From Stenotrophomonas_A sp036566925 (GTDB lineage Bacteria > Pseudomonadota > Gammaproteobacteria > Xanthomonadales > Xanthomonadaceae), in NCBI GenBank assembly GCA_036566925.1, contig DATCVI010000230.1:1-52130 (forward strand): DNA of 52,130 nt. Direction: 5' to 3'. Positions 35,932 through 43,861 of the stretch are shown here, piece after piece (positions within the stretch are counted from its first letter, which is position 1; each line of letters starts with the position of its first letter). The notes below the pieces were generated by a model. The model saw only the letters and a list, made by a program, of their open reading frames with translations. It was not told the origin of the DNA and ran no database searches. The translations under genes were made by a program, and so were the position numbers.

Positions 35932-37110
35932 TCAAACCACGGCGTAGTTCAGCAGCGGTTTGACCGTGCCCCACTCCTTGCAGCTCGGGCATTGCCAGTG
36001 GTGGGTCTTGGCACCGAAACCGCAACGCGTGCAACGGTAGCTGGGATTACGGACCAGCAACTGGTCGGTGATGTGCTTGAGGTCCTGCAGGGTCGCCTGC
36101 GGATCGCTGCCTTCGCTCAGGGTGAGATCGATCAACGCCGCCTCGCCGCGCACCGAAGGGCGATCCTTCAACTGCCGGCCAAGATAAGTGCGGGCCGGGC
36201 CAACGCCATCCTGCGCTTCCATCAACTGGGTCAGGGCCAGGACCGGCGCGATGCCACGGTAATGCTCGGTCATTTCCGAGAGGAAGTTGCGGGCGCCAGC
36301 GATATCGCCCACGCGTTTGTAGGCGGCCAGCAAGGTCGGGATGATTTCTGGCAGGTAATCCGGATCGTGACGTGCGGCCCGTTCCCAGGCCCGCACCGCG
36401 GCCTCGTCGTTGCCCATGTCCGCTTCGATGCGACCTTCGAGGATGCCCGCGCGCACGGAGTTGGCATCGGCCTGGTAGGCACGCGCCACGGCCTGCAGGG
36501 CCTGGTCTGCCTTGCCGGCGCCGCGGTAGCGATCGGCCAATTCGCATTCGAACTGCGAGATCAGCTTGCCCATCGGCTCGCCGGTGACCTGCTCGTAGCG
36601 GGTGGCGTTGTCGATGGCCTTCTCCCAGTCGCGTTCGGCCTGGTAGATGCTGATCAGGTGCTTGAGCGCCTGCGGCGCGCGCTGGTCGATCTGCGCCAGC
36701 TCGCTGAAGACAGTCTCGGCGCGGTCCAGCAGGCCCGACTTCATGTAGTCCTCGCCCAGCGCGAGCAAGGCCTGTACGCGCTGCGGGTCGGTCAGGTCAT
36801 GGCGCTGCACCAGCCCCTGGTGCAATCGAATGGCGCGATCGACTTCGCCACGGCGGCGGAACAGGTGGCCCAGCGCGACCTGGGTCTCGAAGGTTTCCTT
36901 GTCGAGCTCGGCGATATGCAGGAACAGCTCGATCGCCTTGTCCGGCTGTTCGTTGAGCAGGTAGTTCAGGCCGCGGAAATAAGTGCTCGACAAGCGGCTG
37001 ACCTGGGTATCGCCGTGGCGCTGGCCGCCGCGCCGGCCGATCACCCAACCGCCCAGGGCGGCAAGCGGAAGGAACAGGAAAAACCAGAACCACTCGGTCA
37101 GGAAGTCCAT
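35932..37110 (-). CDS. lapB: LPS assembly protein LapB (YciM)
   Basis: A 392-residue protein that tunes LPS synthesis by presenting LpxC to FtsH. One N-terminal transmembrane helix (residues 5-25) anchors it. The middle is a run of TPR repeats. The C-terminal rubredoxin-like zinc site has cysteines at 360, 363, 374 and 377 (CTRCGFG and CPSCKEWG). It follows lapA by 8 bp, the usual pairing. It continues a block that leads into surface-sugar genes. Confidence 0.95.
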   Translation of the reverse strand: MDFLTEWFWFFLFLPLAALGGWVIGRRGGQRHGDTQVSRLSSTYFRGLNYLLNEQPDKAIELFLHIAELDKETFETQVALGHLFRRRGEVDRAIRLHQGLVQRHDLTDPQRVQALLALGEDYMKSGLLDRAETVFSELAQIDQRAPQALKHLISIYQAERDWEKAIDNATRYEQVTGEPMGKLISQFECELADRYRGAGKADQALQAVARAYQADANSVRAGILEGRIEADMGNDEAAVRAWERAARHDPDYLPEIIPTLLAAYKRVGDIAGARNFLSEMTEHYRGIAPVLALTQLMEAQDGVGPARTYLGRQLKDRPSVRGEAALIDLTLSEGSDPQATLQDLKHITDQLLVRNPSYRCTRCGFGAKTHHWQCPSCKEWGTVKPLLNYAVV

Positions 37111-37118
37111 TGTCTGTC

Positions 37119-37412
37119 TCAGATTCCATCAAGGGGGCGCGGCTCGACCACCGTGGGGGTCGCCACGCGCGCGGCCGCAGCCTGCTTGTTGGCCAGGCGC
37201 AGCTTCGAATAAAGGGGGACCACCATCGCCGCCAGCACGAAAGCGCCGCCGATCAACACGCCCGCAAGCAAGGACACGATGATGGCGATGCCGGAGGTCG
37301 TGGCGATGCTGGAAAACGCGAAGTCGATCAGGATGGGCTGCGAATTTAGCGCACCAATTACCAGCCCCACCAGCAGGAAGGCCAGCATCAGCAATATCCG
37401 AAAGACTTTCAT
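37119..37412 (-). CDS. lapA: LapA-family inner-membrane protein
   Basis: A 97-residue membrane protein of the LapA (DUF1049) family, with two hydrophobic segments (ILLMLAFLLVGLVIGALNSQ and IAIIVSLLAGVLIGGAFVLA) and a basic cytoplasmic tail. The family acts with LapB in LPS homeostasis. It lies between ihfB (37 bp upstream) and lapB (8 bp downstream). Confidence 0.92.
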   Translation of the reverse strand: MKVFRILLMLAFLLVGLVIGALNSQPILIDFAFSSIATTSGIAIIVSLLAGVLIGGAFVLAAMVVPLYSKLRLANKQAAAARVATPTVVEPRPLDGI

Positions 37413-37449
37413 GGCGCGACTCCTGTCAGGGTGCGCCTAGCTTAACTCG

Positions 37450-37761
37450 TCACTCGGCCGTGTCGGCCACATCCAGCGGTGCCACCGAACTGACGCGCTC
37501 GCGCAGTTCCTTGCCGGGCTTGAAGTGGGGAACGTGCTTGCCAGGCAGCGCCACCGATTCGCCGGTCTTCGGGTTGCGACCCAGGCGCGGCGGCCGGTAG
37601 TGCAGCGAAAAACTGCCGAATCCGCGAATCTCGATGCGATCGCCCTGCGACAGGGATTCGCCCATCATCTCCAGCAATGACTTCACTGCCAGGTCGACGT
37701 CGTCGGCCTTGAGATGGGCTTGCCGTCGCGACAGGATTTCGATCAGTTCGGACTTGGTCAT
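37450..37761 (-). CDS. ihfB: Integration host factor subunit beta
   Basis: A 103-residue HU/IHF-family DNA-bending protein that forms IHF with the alpha subunit. The beta-arm signature GFGSFSLHYRPPRLGRNPKTG is complete except that the usual P/A positions vary slightly. MTKSELIEILSRRQ is the usual start, chosen over an ATG 9 codons upstream (37788). It follows rpsA by about 100 bp with a long perfect hairpin between, as in the common rpsA-ihfB order. Confidence 0.96.
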   Translation of the reverse strand: MTKSELIEILSRRQAHLKADDVDLAVKSLLEMMGESLSQGDRIEIRGFGSFSLHYRPPRLGRNPKTGESVALPGKHVPHFKPGKELRERVSSVAPLDVADTAE

Positions 37762-37793
37762 GGGCAGCTTGCGCGTTGGCGGTTGCATTATGG

Positions 37794-37824
37794 GATCGGC
37801 CCGGACATGAGGTCCGGGCCGATC
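37794..37824. terminator. 13-bp hairpin between rpsA and ihfB
   Basis: GATCGGCCCGGAC and GTCCGGGCCGATC form a perfect 13-bp stem with a 5-nt loop. It lies 36 bp past the rpsA stop and 32 bp before the ihfB ATG. No T run follows on the minus strand, so it may be a processing or attenuation element rather than a full terminator. Confidence 0.6.
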
Positions 37825-37860
37825 GCTTCACACAGGCTTGTGCCTATCTGCTTTCGCAGA

Positions 37861-39537
37861 TTACTCGGACTTGCCGCCCAGCTGCTCGCGCAGCAGCGCG
37901 CCCAGCTTGGTGGTGCCACCCGAGGCGGACTGGTAGTCCTCCAGCACTTCGCGCATTTCGGCGTCGTCCTTGGCCTTGATCGACAGCTGCAGGGTACGGC
38001 CCTTGCGGTCCATGCCCACGAACTTGGCCTCGACCTTCTCGCCAACCTTCAGGTGCTGGGTAGCGTCGTCCACGCGATCGTTGCTGATATCGCGCGCCGA
38101 AACGTAGCCCTCGATGCCGTCGGCCAGTTCGATGGTGGCGCCCTTGGCGTCCACTTCCTTCACCGTGCCTTCGACCTTCGAACCCTTCGGATGCGAAGCC
38201 ATGTACTGGCCGAACGGATCCTGCTCCAGCTGCTTGACGCCCAGGCTGATGCGCTCGCGCTCCGGATCGACCGCCAGGACCACTGCGTCCAGGTTGTCGC
38301 CCTTCTTGTAGTTGCGAACCACGTCTTCGCCAGTGGTGTTCCAGCTGATGTCGGACAGGTGGACCAGGCCGTCGATGCCGCCGTCCAGGCCGATGAAGAT
38401 GCCGAAGTCGGTGATCGACTTGATCTGGCCCGACACCTTGTCGCCCTTCTTGTGGATGGCCGCGAAGGTCTCCCACGGATTGGCGGCAACCTGCTTCATG
38501 CCCAACGAGATGCGGCGACGCTCTTCGTCGACGTCCAGGACCATCACTTCGACTTCGTCACCGACCTGCACGACCTTGGACGGGTTGACGTTCTTGTTGG
38601 TCCAGTCCATCTCGGACACGTGCACCAGGCCTTCGACGCCCGGCTCGATCTCGACGAACGCGCCGTAATCGGTGACGTTGGAGACCTTGCCGTAGACGCG
38701 GCTGTTGGCCGGGTAGCGGCGGGCGATGTTGTCCCACGGATCCTCGCCCAGCTGCTTCAGGCCGAGGCTGACGCGGTTGCGCTCGCGGTCGAACTTCAGC
38801 ACACGCACGTCCAGCTCGTCGCCGACGTTGACGACTTCGGACGGATGGCGCACGCGCTTCCAGGCCATGTCGGTGATGTGCAGCAGGCCGTCGATGCCGC
38901 CGAGGTCCACGAACGCGCCGTAGTCGGTCAGGTTCTTGACCACGCCCTTCAGGATCGCGCCTTCCTGCAGCTTGTCCATCAGCTGCTCGCGCTCTTCCGA
39001 GTGCTCGCTTTCGACGACAGCGCGGCGCGAAACCACGACGTTGTTGCGCTTGCGGTCCAGCTTGATCAGCTTGAACTCAAGCTCCTTGCCTTCCAGGTAG
39101 GCCGGGTCGCGCACCGGGCGCACATCCACCAGCGAACCAGGCAGGAACGCGCGGACATCCTTGATGTCCACGGTGAAACCACCCTTGACCTTGCCGCTGA
39201 TGCGGCCGGTGATGGTTTCGTTCTTCTCCAACGCTTCTTCCAGCTCGTCCCACACCATGGCGCGCTTGGCCTTCTCGCGCGACAGGACGGTTTCGCCGAA
39301 GCCGTTTTCGATGGAGTCCAGCGCGACCTTGACCTGGTCGCCCACGCCCACATCGATCTCGCCTGCGTCGTTACGGAACTGTTCGATCGGCACGATGCCT
39401 TCGGACTTCAGGCCGGCGTTGATCACCACCACGTCGCCGCGGACTTCCACGACGGTACCGGTGACGATGGCGCCCGGCTTCAGCTTCGCCAGATTGTTTT
39501 GGCTGGCTTCGAACAGTTCGGCAAAAGATTCGGTCAT
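37861..39537 (-). CDS. rpsA: 30S ribosomal protein S1
   Basis: A 558-residue protein with six S1 RNA-binding domains that brings mRNA to the ribosome. The opening MTESFAELFEASQ and the repeat cores (VEVRGDVVVINAG, VKGGFTVDIKDVRAFLPGS, YGAFVDLGGIDGLLH and similar) are typical. The 5' leader lacks a strong Shine-Dalgarno, as in other rpsA genes that are translated with autogenous control. The 219 bp between it and cmk hold no gene and probably its own promoter, which I could not pinpoint. Confidence 0.98.
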   Translation of the reverse strand: MTESFAELFEASQNNLAKLKPGAIVTGTVVEVRGDVVVINAGLKSEGIVPIEQFRNDAGEIDVGVGDQVKVALDSIENGFGETVLSREKAKRAMVWDELEEALEKNETITGRISGKVKGGFTVDIKDVRAFLPGSLVDVRPVRDPAYLEGKELEFKLIKLDRKRNNVVVSRRAVVESEHSEEREQLMDKLQEGAILKGVVKNLTDYGAFVDLGGIDGLLHITDMAWKRVRHPSEVVNVGDELDVRVLKFDRERNRVSLGLKQLGEDPWDNIARRYPANSRVYGKVSNVTDYGAFVEIEPGVEGLVHVSEMDWTNKNVNPSKVVQVGDEVEVMVLDVDEERRRISLGMKQVAANPWETFAAIHKKGDKVSGQIKSITDFGIFIGLDGGIDGLVHLSDISWNTTGEDVVRNYKKGDNLDAVVLAVDPERERISLGVKQLEQDPFGQYMASHPKGSKVEGTVKEVDAKGATIELADGIEGYVSARDISNDRVDDATQHLKVGEKVEAKFVGMDRKGRTLQLSIKAKDDAEMREVLEDYQSASGGTTKLGALLREQLGGKSE

Positions 39538-39756
39538 TTGAAATTACTCAGTTGAACACACGGACAGACACCGCTTTGCGGATGCACTGCCCACCCAGTT
39601 AGTCGACCCCAGGAAGCAGGCCGGGTGTGAAGTGGATAAATGCCGCCGCACACCATGCGCGACGACGCGTTTACTACGACGGGTTGGAACATCGGGTTTG
39701 GAACATGCGATACAACAACATTGCTACTGCACGATGCGCGTGCATCGCTGCCACGC

Positions 39757-40434
39757 TCAGCCGGCCACAGGCACCAGCTTCAATACACGCTCGACGACTT
39801 CATCGATGCCGATGCCCGTGGTATCGATGAGAACGGCGTCTTCGGCCGGCCGCAAAGGCGCCACGGTACGTTGGGCATCCCGGGCGTCCCGGGCCATGAT
39901 CTCGCGCAACAGGTCATCGAATATAACCGAAACACCCTTTTCCATCAACTGCTTATGCCGCCTCCCGGCACGCTCCTCGGCGCTGGCCGTCAGGAATACC
40001 TTGTAGGCGGCGTCAGGGAAGATCACCGTGCCCATGTCGCGGCCGTCGGCCACCAGGCCCGGGGCGCGCCGGAACGAGCGCTGCCTTTCCTTGAGCGCCG
40101 AGCGCACCTCGGGGATGGCGGCGATCGCCGAGGCCAGGGCCCCGGCCGTCTCCAGGCGCAGCTCGTCGGTGGCATCGACCCCGTTCAGGATCACCCGCAG
40201 CCCGCCGTCGGCTTGTTCGACGAACTCGACGTGGGTGTCAAAGGTGCAGCGCACCAGCGCCGCGGCGTCTGATACATCGATATCGGCCCAGCTGGCCGCC
40301 ACGCCCACCGCCCGGTACAGTGCGCCCGAATCGAGGTAGTGCCAGCCCAGACGGGCGGCCACCAGGCGGCTGACGGTGCCCTTGCCGGCCCCGGAAGGAC
40401 CATCGATGGTGAGCACTGGCGCGGCGTCGGACAT
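39757..40434 (-). CDS. cmk: Cytidylate kinase
   Basis: Phosphorylates CMP and dCMP. A 225-residue P-loop kinase with GPSGAGKGT from residue 12, then LGWHYLDSGALYRAVG (CMP-binding) and the LVADGRDMGTVIFPDA segment. RAGRRHKQLMEKG forms part of the lid. The start at 40434 is the usual MSDAAPVLTIDGPSG. It heads the minus-strand block with rpsA, the widespread cmk-rpsA order, and diverges from rpmJ. Confidence 0.97.
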   Translation of the reverse strand: MSDAAPVLTIDGPSGAGKGTVSRLVAARLGWHYLDSGALYRAVGVAASWADIDVSDAAALVRCTFDTHVEFVEQADGGLRVILNGVDATDELRLETAGALASAIAAIPEVRSALKERQRSFRRAPGLVADGRDMGTVIFPDAAYKVFLTASAEERAGRRHKQLMEKGVSVIFDDLLREIMARDARDAQRTVAPLRPAEDAVLIDTTGIGIDEVVERVLKLVPVAG

Positions 40435-40497
40435 TCAGCTTCCTCGGGGTGGGACGGGGCATTCTACGCCGCGGTTCCGGACATAGCATGCAAGCAG

Positions 40498-40527
40498 TTG
40501 AAAGCCAGAGGAAAAGCAGGATAGAAT
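40498..40527 (+). promoter_or_regulatory. Candidate rpmJ promoter
   Basis: TTGAAA and TAGAAT are separated by 18 bp, about 80 bp ahead of the L36 start. Both hexamers match the sigma70 consensus in 5 of 6 positions. Confidence 0.6.
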
Positions 40528-40609
40528 TGCGGGCTAACTGACCCGTGGGCCGTCGTTCAGTGGAAACGACATGCCCCTTCCCGAATCCACGTTTACGCCG
40601 AGGTGTGCC

Positions 40610-40735
40610 ATGAAAGTCCTGTCCTCCCTGAAGTCGGCGAAGAACCGTCACCGCGACTGCAAGGTGGTCCGCCGCCGCGGCAAAATCTTCGTGATCTGCA
40701 AGTCCAACCCGCGTTTCAAGGCTCGCCAGCGCTAA
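40610..40735 (+). CDS. rpmJ: 50S ribosomal protein L36, type B
   Basis: A 41-residue basic protein, MKVLSSLKSAKNRHRDC at the start and NPRFKARQR at the end. It is the longer YkgO-like (C-minus) L36 form: of the four zinc-ligand positions only scattered Cys (CKVV, ICKS) remain. Such paralogues replace zinc-binding L36 when zinc is scarce, although in Xanthomonads this type may be the ordinary copy. It stands alone with its own promoter and terminator. GAGGTG lies before the ATG. Confidence 0.93.
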   Translation: MKVLSSLKSAKNRHRDCKVVRRRGKIFVICKSNPRFKARQR

Positions 40736-40780
40736 GCCGGCGGCCGGCCCGGCATCTCGCGGGGCTCGCGCAGCGAAAAG

Positions 40781-40800
40781 CCGCCTTCGGGCGGTTTTTT
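40781..40800 (+). terminator. Rho-independent terminator after rpmJ
   Basis: CCGCC-TTCG-GGCGG with an upstream A run and followed by TTTTTT. It lies 45 bp past the rpmJ stop. A textbook terminator. Confidence 0.95.
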
Positions 40801-40883
40801 GTTGGTCGCTTTCTGCTGTAATCACGCTCCACCTGCTGTAATCGCAGCCCACCCGTTCTTTCGTCCGCTGGGGAGTCGTCGAA

Positions 40884-41222
40884 ATGAAGCGTCACCTGTC
40901 CGCATTGCCCGCCATTGCCTTGCTCGCCGCCGTGTTCTTCACCGGCAGCGCCGCCGCCGAGACCTTGCTGGTCGACCGCGCCAACGAAAAACCCGCCGTC
41001 TCGATGCCGGTCCGTGGCCTGTCCATGGCCCAGGTCGAGTCGCAATACGGCGCCCCGCAGCAGAAGCTGGACCCGCGTGGCGGCCAGAAGCGGCAGTGGC
41101 CAACCATCAACCGCTGGGTATACCCCGCCTTCACCGTCTACTTCGAAAAGCAGAAGGTGATCGACGTGGTCGCCAACCAGGCCGGCGCCAACGAGATCGG
41201 CCCCAAGCCGCCGATCCGCTGA
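40884..41222 (+). CDS. Small exported hypothetical protein
   Basis: A 112-residue protein with a signal peptide (MKRHLSALPAIALLAAVFF, cleavage near GSAAA-E). The mature part has RGLSMAQVESQYGAPQQKL, and WVYPAFTVYFEKQKVIDVV. The phrase MAQVESQYGAP is similar to small periplasmic proteins of Xanthomonads with a BamE-like or SmpA-like fold, where a GxP-type turn follows such a helix, but I cannot assign it. It lies between rpmJ and aguA on the same strand and is followed by a hairpin. Confidence 0.75.
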   Translation: MKRHLSALPAIALLAAVFFTGSAAAETLLVDRANEKPAVSMPVRGLSMAQVESQYGAPQQKLDPRGGQKRQWPTINRWVYPAFTVYFEKQKVIDVVANQAGANEIGPKPPIR

Positions 41223-41245
41223 TTCGTCGCCCCGCTGCCCTACCC

Positions 41246-41269
41246 GCCCCCGTGCCCATGCCCGGGGGC
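41246..41269 (+). terminator. Hairpin after the exported protein gene
   Basis: GCCCCCG and CGGGGGC are separated by 10 nt, 23 bp past the stop and 27 bp before aguA. No T run follows, so termination would be weak. Confidence 0.35.
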
Positions 41270-41295
41270 AACGTTCTAAAGAGCCAGATCGAGAA

Positions 41296-42333
41296 ATGAC
41301 CGAACAACTCCGCTTCCCGGCCGAATGGGAAAGCCAGTCCGCCGTGCTGATTGCATGGCCGCATGCCGAGACCGACTGGGCGCAGCGCCTGGCGGAAGTG
41401 GAAGAGACTTACATCGCGCTGGTCGCGGCGATTACCCGCTTCGAGCGCGTGGTCATTTGCGTGGCCGACGAAGACCTGCAGACCTACGCCGAGGCGCGCC
41501 TGCGCTCGGCCCGCATCGACATGGACCGGGTTCGCTTCATCGAGGTCGAATACGACGATACCTGGCTGCGCGATTCCGGCCCGATCACCCTGCGTCGTGC
41601 CGACGGCGGTTTCCGCCTGCTCGACTTCCGTTTCACCGGTTGGGGCGGCAAGTTCGAGGCCAGCCGTGACGACCAACTGGTAGGCGCACTCCACCGCGCC
41701 GGCGTGTTTGCCGACAGCGACGTCCAAAGTATCGATTTCGCGCTCGAAGGCGGCGCCATCGACACCGATGGCGCCGGCACCCTGCTCACCACCTGGCAGT
41801 GCCTGCACGAGCGTCATCCGCAGCGCTCGCGCGAGTCGCTCAGCGCCGACCTGGCGCGCTGGCTGGCGCAAGACCGCGTGCTTTGGCTGGACCACGGCTA
41901 CCTGGAAGGCGACGACACCGACGCCCATGTAGACACCCTCGCCCGCTTTGCCGGTCCCGACGCCATCGTGTTCCAGGCCTGCGACGATCCCGCCGATTCG
42001 CACTACGCCGAGCTGCAGGCGATGGGCGCCGAACTGGCCGCCCTGCGCAAACCCGACGGCCAGCTCTACACGCTGTTCCCGCTGCCGTGGGCGCAGCCGA
42101 TCCTCGATGGCGACCGGCGCTTGGCCGCGTCCTATGCCAACTTCCTGATCGTCAACGGTGCGGTGTTGATGCCGGCCTACGGCGACGCCGCCGACGCGCG
42201 CGCGCAGGCCGTGCTGGCCGAGGCTTTCCCCGAGCGAGAAATCGTGCCGGTGCCTTGCCGCGCGCTGATCTGGCAGAACGGCAGCCTGCACTGCATCACC
42301 ATGCAACTGCCGGCAGGCCTGCAGGCTGCCTGA
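41296..42333 (+). CDS. aguA: Agmatine deiminase
   Basis: Hydrolyses agmatine to N-carbamoylputrescine and ammonia in the arginine decarboxylase route to putrescine. The 345-residue guanidino-modifying enzyme has the opening FPAEWESQSAVLIAWPH, the YDDTWLRDSGPI motif, the GYLEGDDTDAHVDTLARF region with the catalytic Asp/His set, and the nucleophile C333 in NGSLHCITMQLP. It is followed by aguB after 79 bp, the next enzyme of the pathway. Confidence 0.96.
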   Translation: MTEQLRFPAEWESQSAVLIAWPHAETDWAQRLAEVEETYIALVAAITRFERVVICVADEDLQTYAEARLRSARIDMDRVRFIEVEYDDTWLRDSGPITLRRADGGFRLLDFRFTGWGGKFEASRDDQLVGALHRAGVFADSDVQSIDFALEGGAIDTDGAGTLLTTWQCLHERHPQRSRESLSADLARWLAQDRVLWLDHGYLEGDDTDAHVDTLARFAGPDAIVFQACDDPADSHYAELQAMGAELAALRKPDGQLYTLFPLPWAQPILDGDRRLAASYANFLIVNGAVLMPAYGDAADARAQAVLAEAFPEREIVPVPCRALIWQNGSLHCITMQLPAGLQAA

Positions 42334-42412
42334 ACCGGTCCGGCGCGGGCCGGCCGCAGTGGCTGCTCGCGCGTAAACTTATTCGATCGCACCCACACGC
42401 GGATCCGCTTCC

Positions 42413-43315
42413 ATGACCCGTCAAACCCTTACTGTCGCGCTCATCCAGGAGCGCAACCACGGCGATGCCGAGGCCAACCTGGCCGTGATCGAAGCACGCG
42501 TGGCCGAAGCTGCCGCGCAAGGGGCGCGCCTGGTGCTGCTGCAGGAATTGCACAACGGCGCGTACTTCTGCCAGCACGAGTCGGTCGGCGAGTTCGACCT
42601 GGCCGAACCCATCCCCGGCCCCAGCACCGAGCGCCTCGGCGCCCTGGCGAAGAAGCACGGCGTGGTGATCGTCGGTTCGCTGTTCGAGCGCCGCGCCGCA
42701 GGCCTGTACCACAACACCGCCGTGGTGCTGGAAAAGGACGGGCGCCTGCTCGGCAAGTACCGCAAAATGCACATCCCGGACGACCCGGGCTTCTACGAGA
42801 AGTTCTATTTCACCCCCGGCGACATCGGCTTCAAGCCGATCGATACCTCGGTCGGCCGCCTCGGCGTGCTGGTGTGCTGGGACCAGTGGTATCCGGAAGC
42901 CGCGCGCCTGATGGCGCTGGCCGGCGCCGAAATGCTGCTTTACCCGACCGCGATCGGCTGGGACCCGGAAGACGCGCAAGACGAAAAGAACCGCCAGCGC
43001 GACGCCTGGGTACTGAGCCATCGCGGCCACGCCGTGGCCAATGGCCTGCCGGTGCTGAGCTGCAACCGCGTCGGCCATGAACCCTCGCCGCTGGCCGACA
43101 ACGGCCCGGTGGGCGCGTCGGGCATCCAGTTCTGGGGCAACAGCCACGTGCTTGGCCCGCAAGGCGAGTTCGTAGCCGAAGCCGGCGCCGAGCCGACCGT
43201 CCTGGTCTGCGACGTCGACCTGCAGCGCAGTGAGCATGTACGGCGGATCTGGCCGTTCCTGCGCGATCGCCGCATTGACGCCTACGGCGACCTGCTCAAG
43301 CGCTACATCGACTGA
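42413..43315 (+). CDS. aguB: N-carbamoylputrescine amidohydrolase
   Basis: Converts N-carbamoylputrescine to putrescine, CO2 and ammonia. The 300-residue nitrilase-superfamily enzyme has the catalytic triad E45 (LLQELHNGAYF), K118 (GKYRKMHIPDD) and C155 (GVLVCWDQWYPE). The Ile-Gln-Phe-Trp-Gly-Asn and the Ser-His lead near residue 240 are typical of the AguB group. It follows aguA, so the two run one pathway from agmatine to putrescine. Confidence 0.96.
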   Translation: MTRQTLTVALIQERNHGDAEANLAVIEARVAEAAAQGARLVLLQELHNGAYFCQHESVGEFDLAEPIPGPSTERLGALAKKHGVVIVGSLFERRAAGLYHNTAVVLEKDGRLLGKYRKMHIPDDPGFYEKFYFTPGDIGFKPIDTSVGRLGVLVCWDQWYPEAARLMALAGAEMLLYPTAIGWDPEDAQDEKNRQRDAWVLSHRGHAVANGLPVLSCNRVGHEPSPLADNGPVGASGIQFWGNSHVLGPQGEFVAEAGAEPTVLVCDVDLQRSEHVRRIWPFLRDRRIDAYGDLLKRYID

Positions 43316-43324
43316 CCGCCCGCC

Positions 43325-43861
43325 ATGACCCTGCTGCTGCGCGATGCCACCGAGGCCGATATCCCGGCGATCACCGCGATCTACGCGGTCGAGGTCACCG
43401 ACTTCGTCAACACCTACGAATACGAAGTGCCGGACGAAGCCGAGATGGCAAAGCGCCGACACAACCTGCTCGCCGCCGGCTACCCGTACCTGGTGGCCGA
43501 GCTCGACGGTCGCGTGGTCGGCTATGCCTATGCCGGCAGCTACCGCGCCCGGGTTGCGTATCAGTGGACCGTGGAGAACTCGGTCTATGTCGCCGCCGAG
43601 GCGCAGGGCAAGGGTGTAGGCGCGGCCCTGATGCAACGCTTGATCGACGAATGCGAAGCGCGCGGTTACCGGCAAATGGTGGCGGTGATCGGCGAGCCGA
43701 CCAACGTCGCCTCGATCCGCCTGCACGAACGCTTCGGCTTCGAGCTGGTCGGCATATTCAAGGGCCTGGGCCGCAAGCACGGGCGCTGGCTGGACACGGT
43801 GCAGATGCAACGCGCCATCGGCCCGGGCACCGGCCAACCTCCCATTGAAGAAGTGAAGTAA
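43325..43861 (+). CDS. GNAT N-acetyltransferase (phosphinothricin acetyltransferase-like)
   Basis: A 178-residue GNAT enzyme like the Pat/Bar/YncA group: LRDATEADIPAITAIYAVEV at the start, GYAYAGSYRARVAYQWTVENSVYV in the centre, the CoA loop QGKGVGAALMQ, and the late IRLHERFGFELVGIFKGLGRKHGRW. Homologues acetylate phosphinothricin, methionine sulfoximine or other amines. It begins 9 bp after aguB and shares an A with the next start (TAATG), so it is part of the agu transcript. A polyamine or amino acid substrate is possible but unproven. Confidence 0.88.
   Translation: MTLLLRDATEADIPAITAIYAVEVTDFVNTYEYEVPDEAEMAKRRHNLLAAGYPYLVAELDGRVVGYAYAGSYRARVAYQWTVENSVYVAAEAQGKGVGAALMQRLIDECEARGYRQMVAVIGEPTNVASIRLHERFGFELVGIFKGLGRKHGRWLDTVQMQRAIGPGTGQPPIEEVK

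Noticed and set aside
37714..39555. A 613-codon open frame antisense to rpsA.
   Set aside because: Low-complexity translation (repeated Asp/His/Val) caused by the S1 repeats on the other strand; no start signals.
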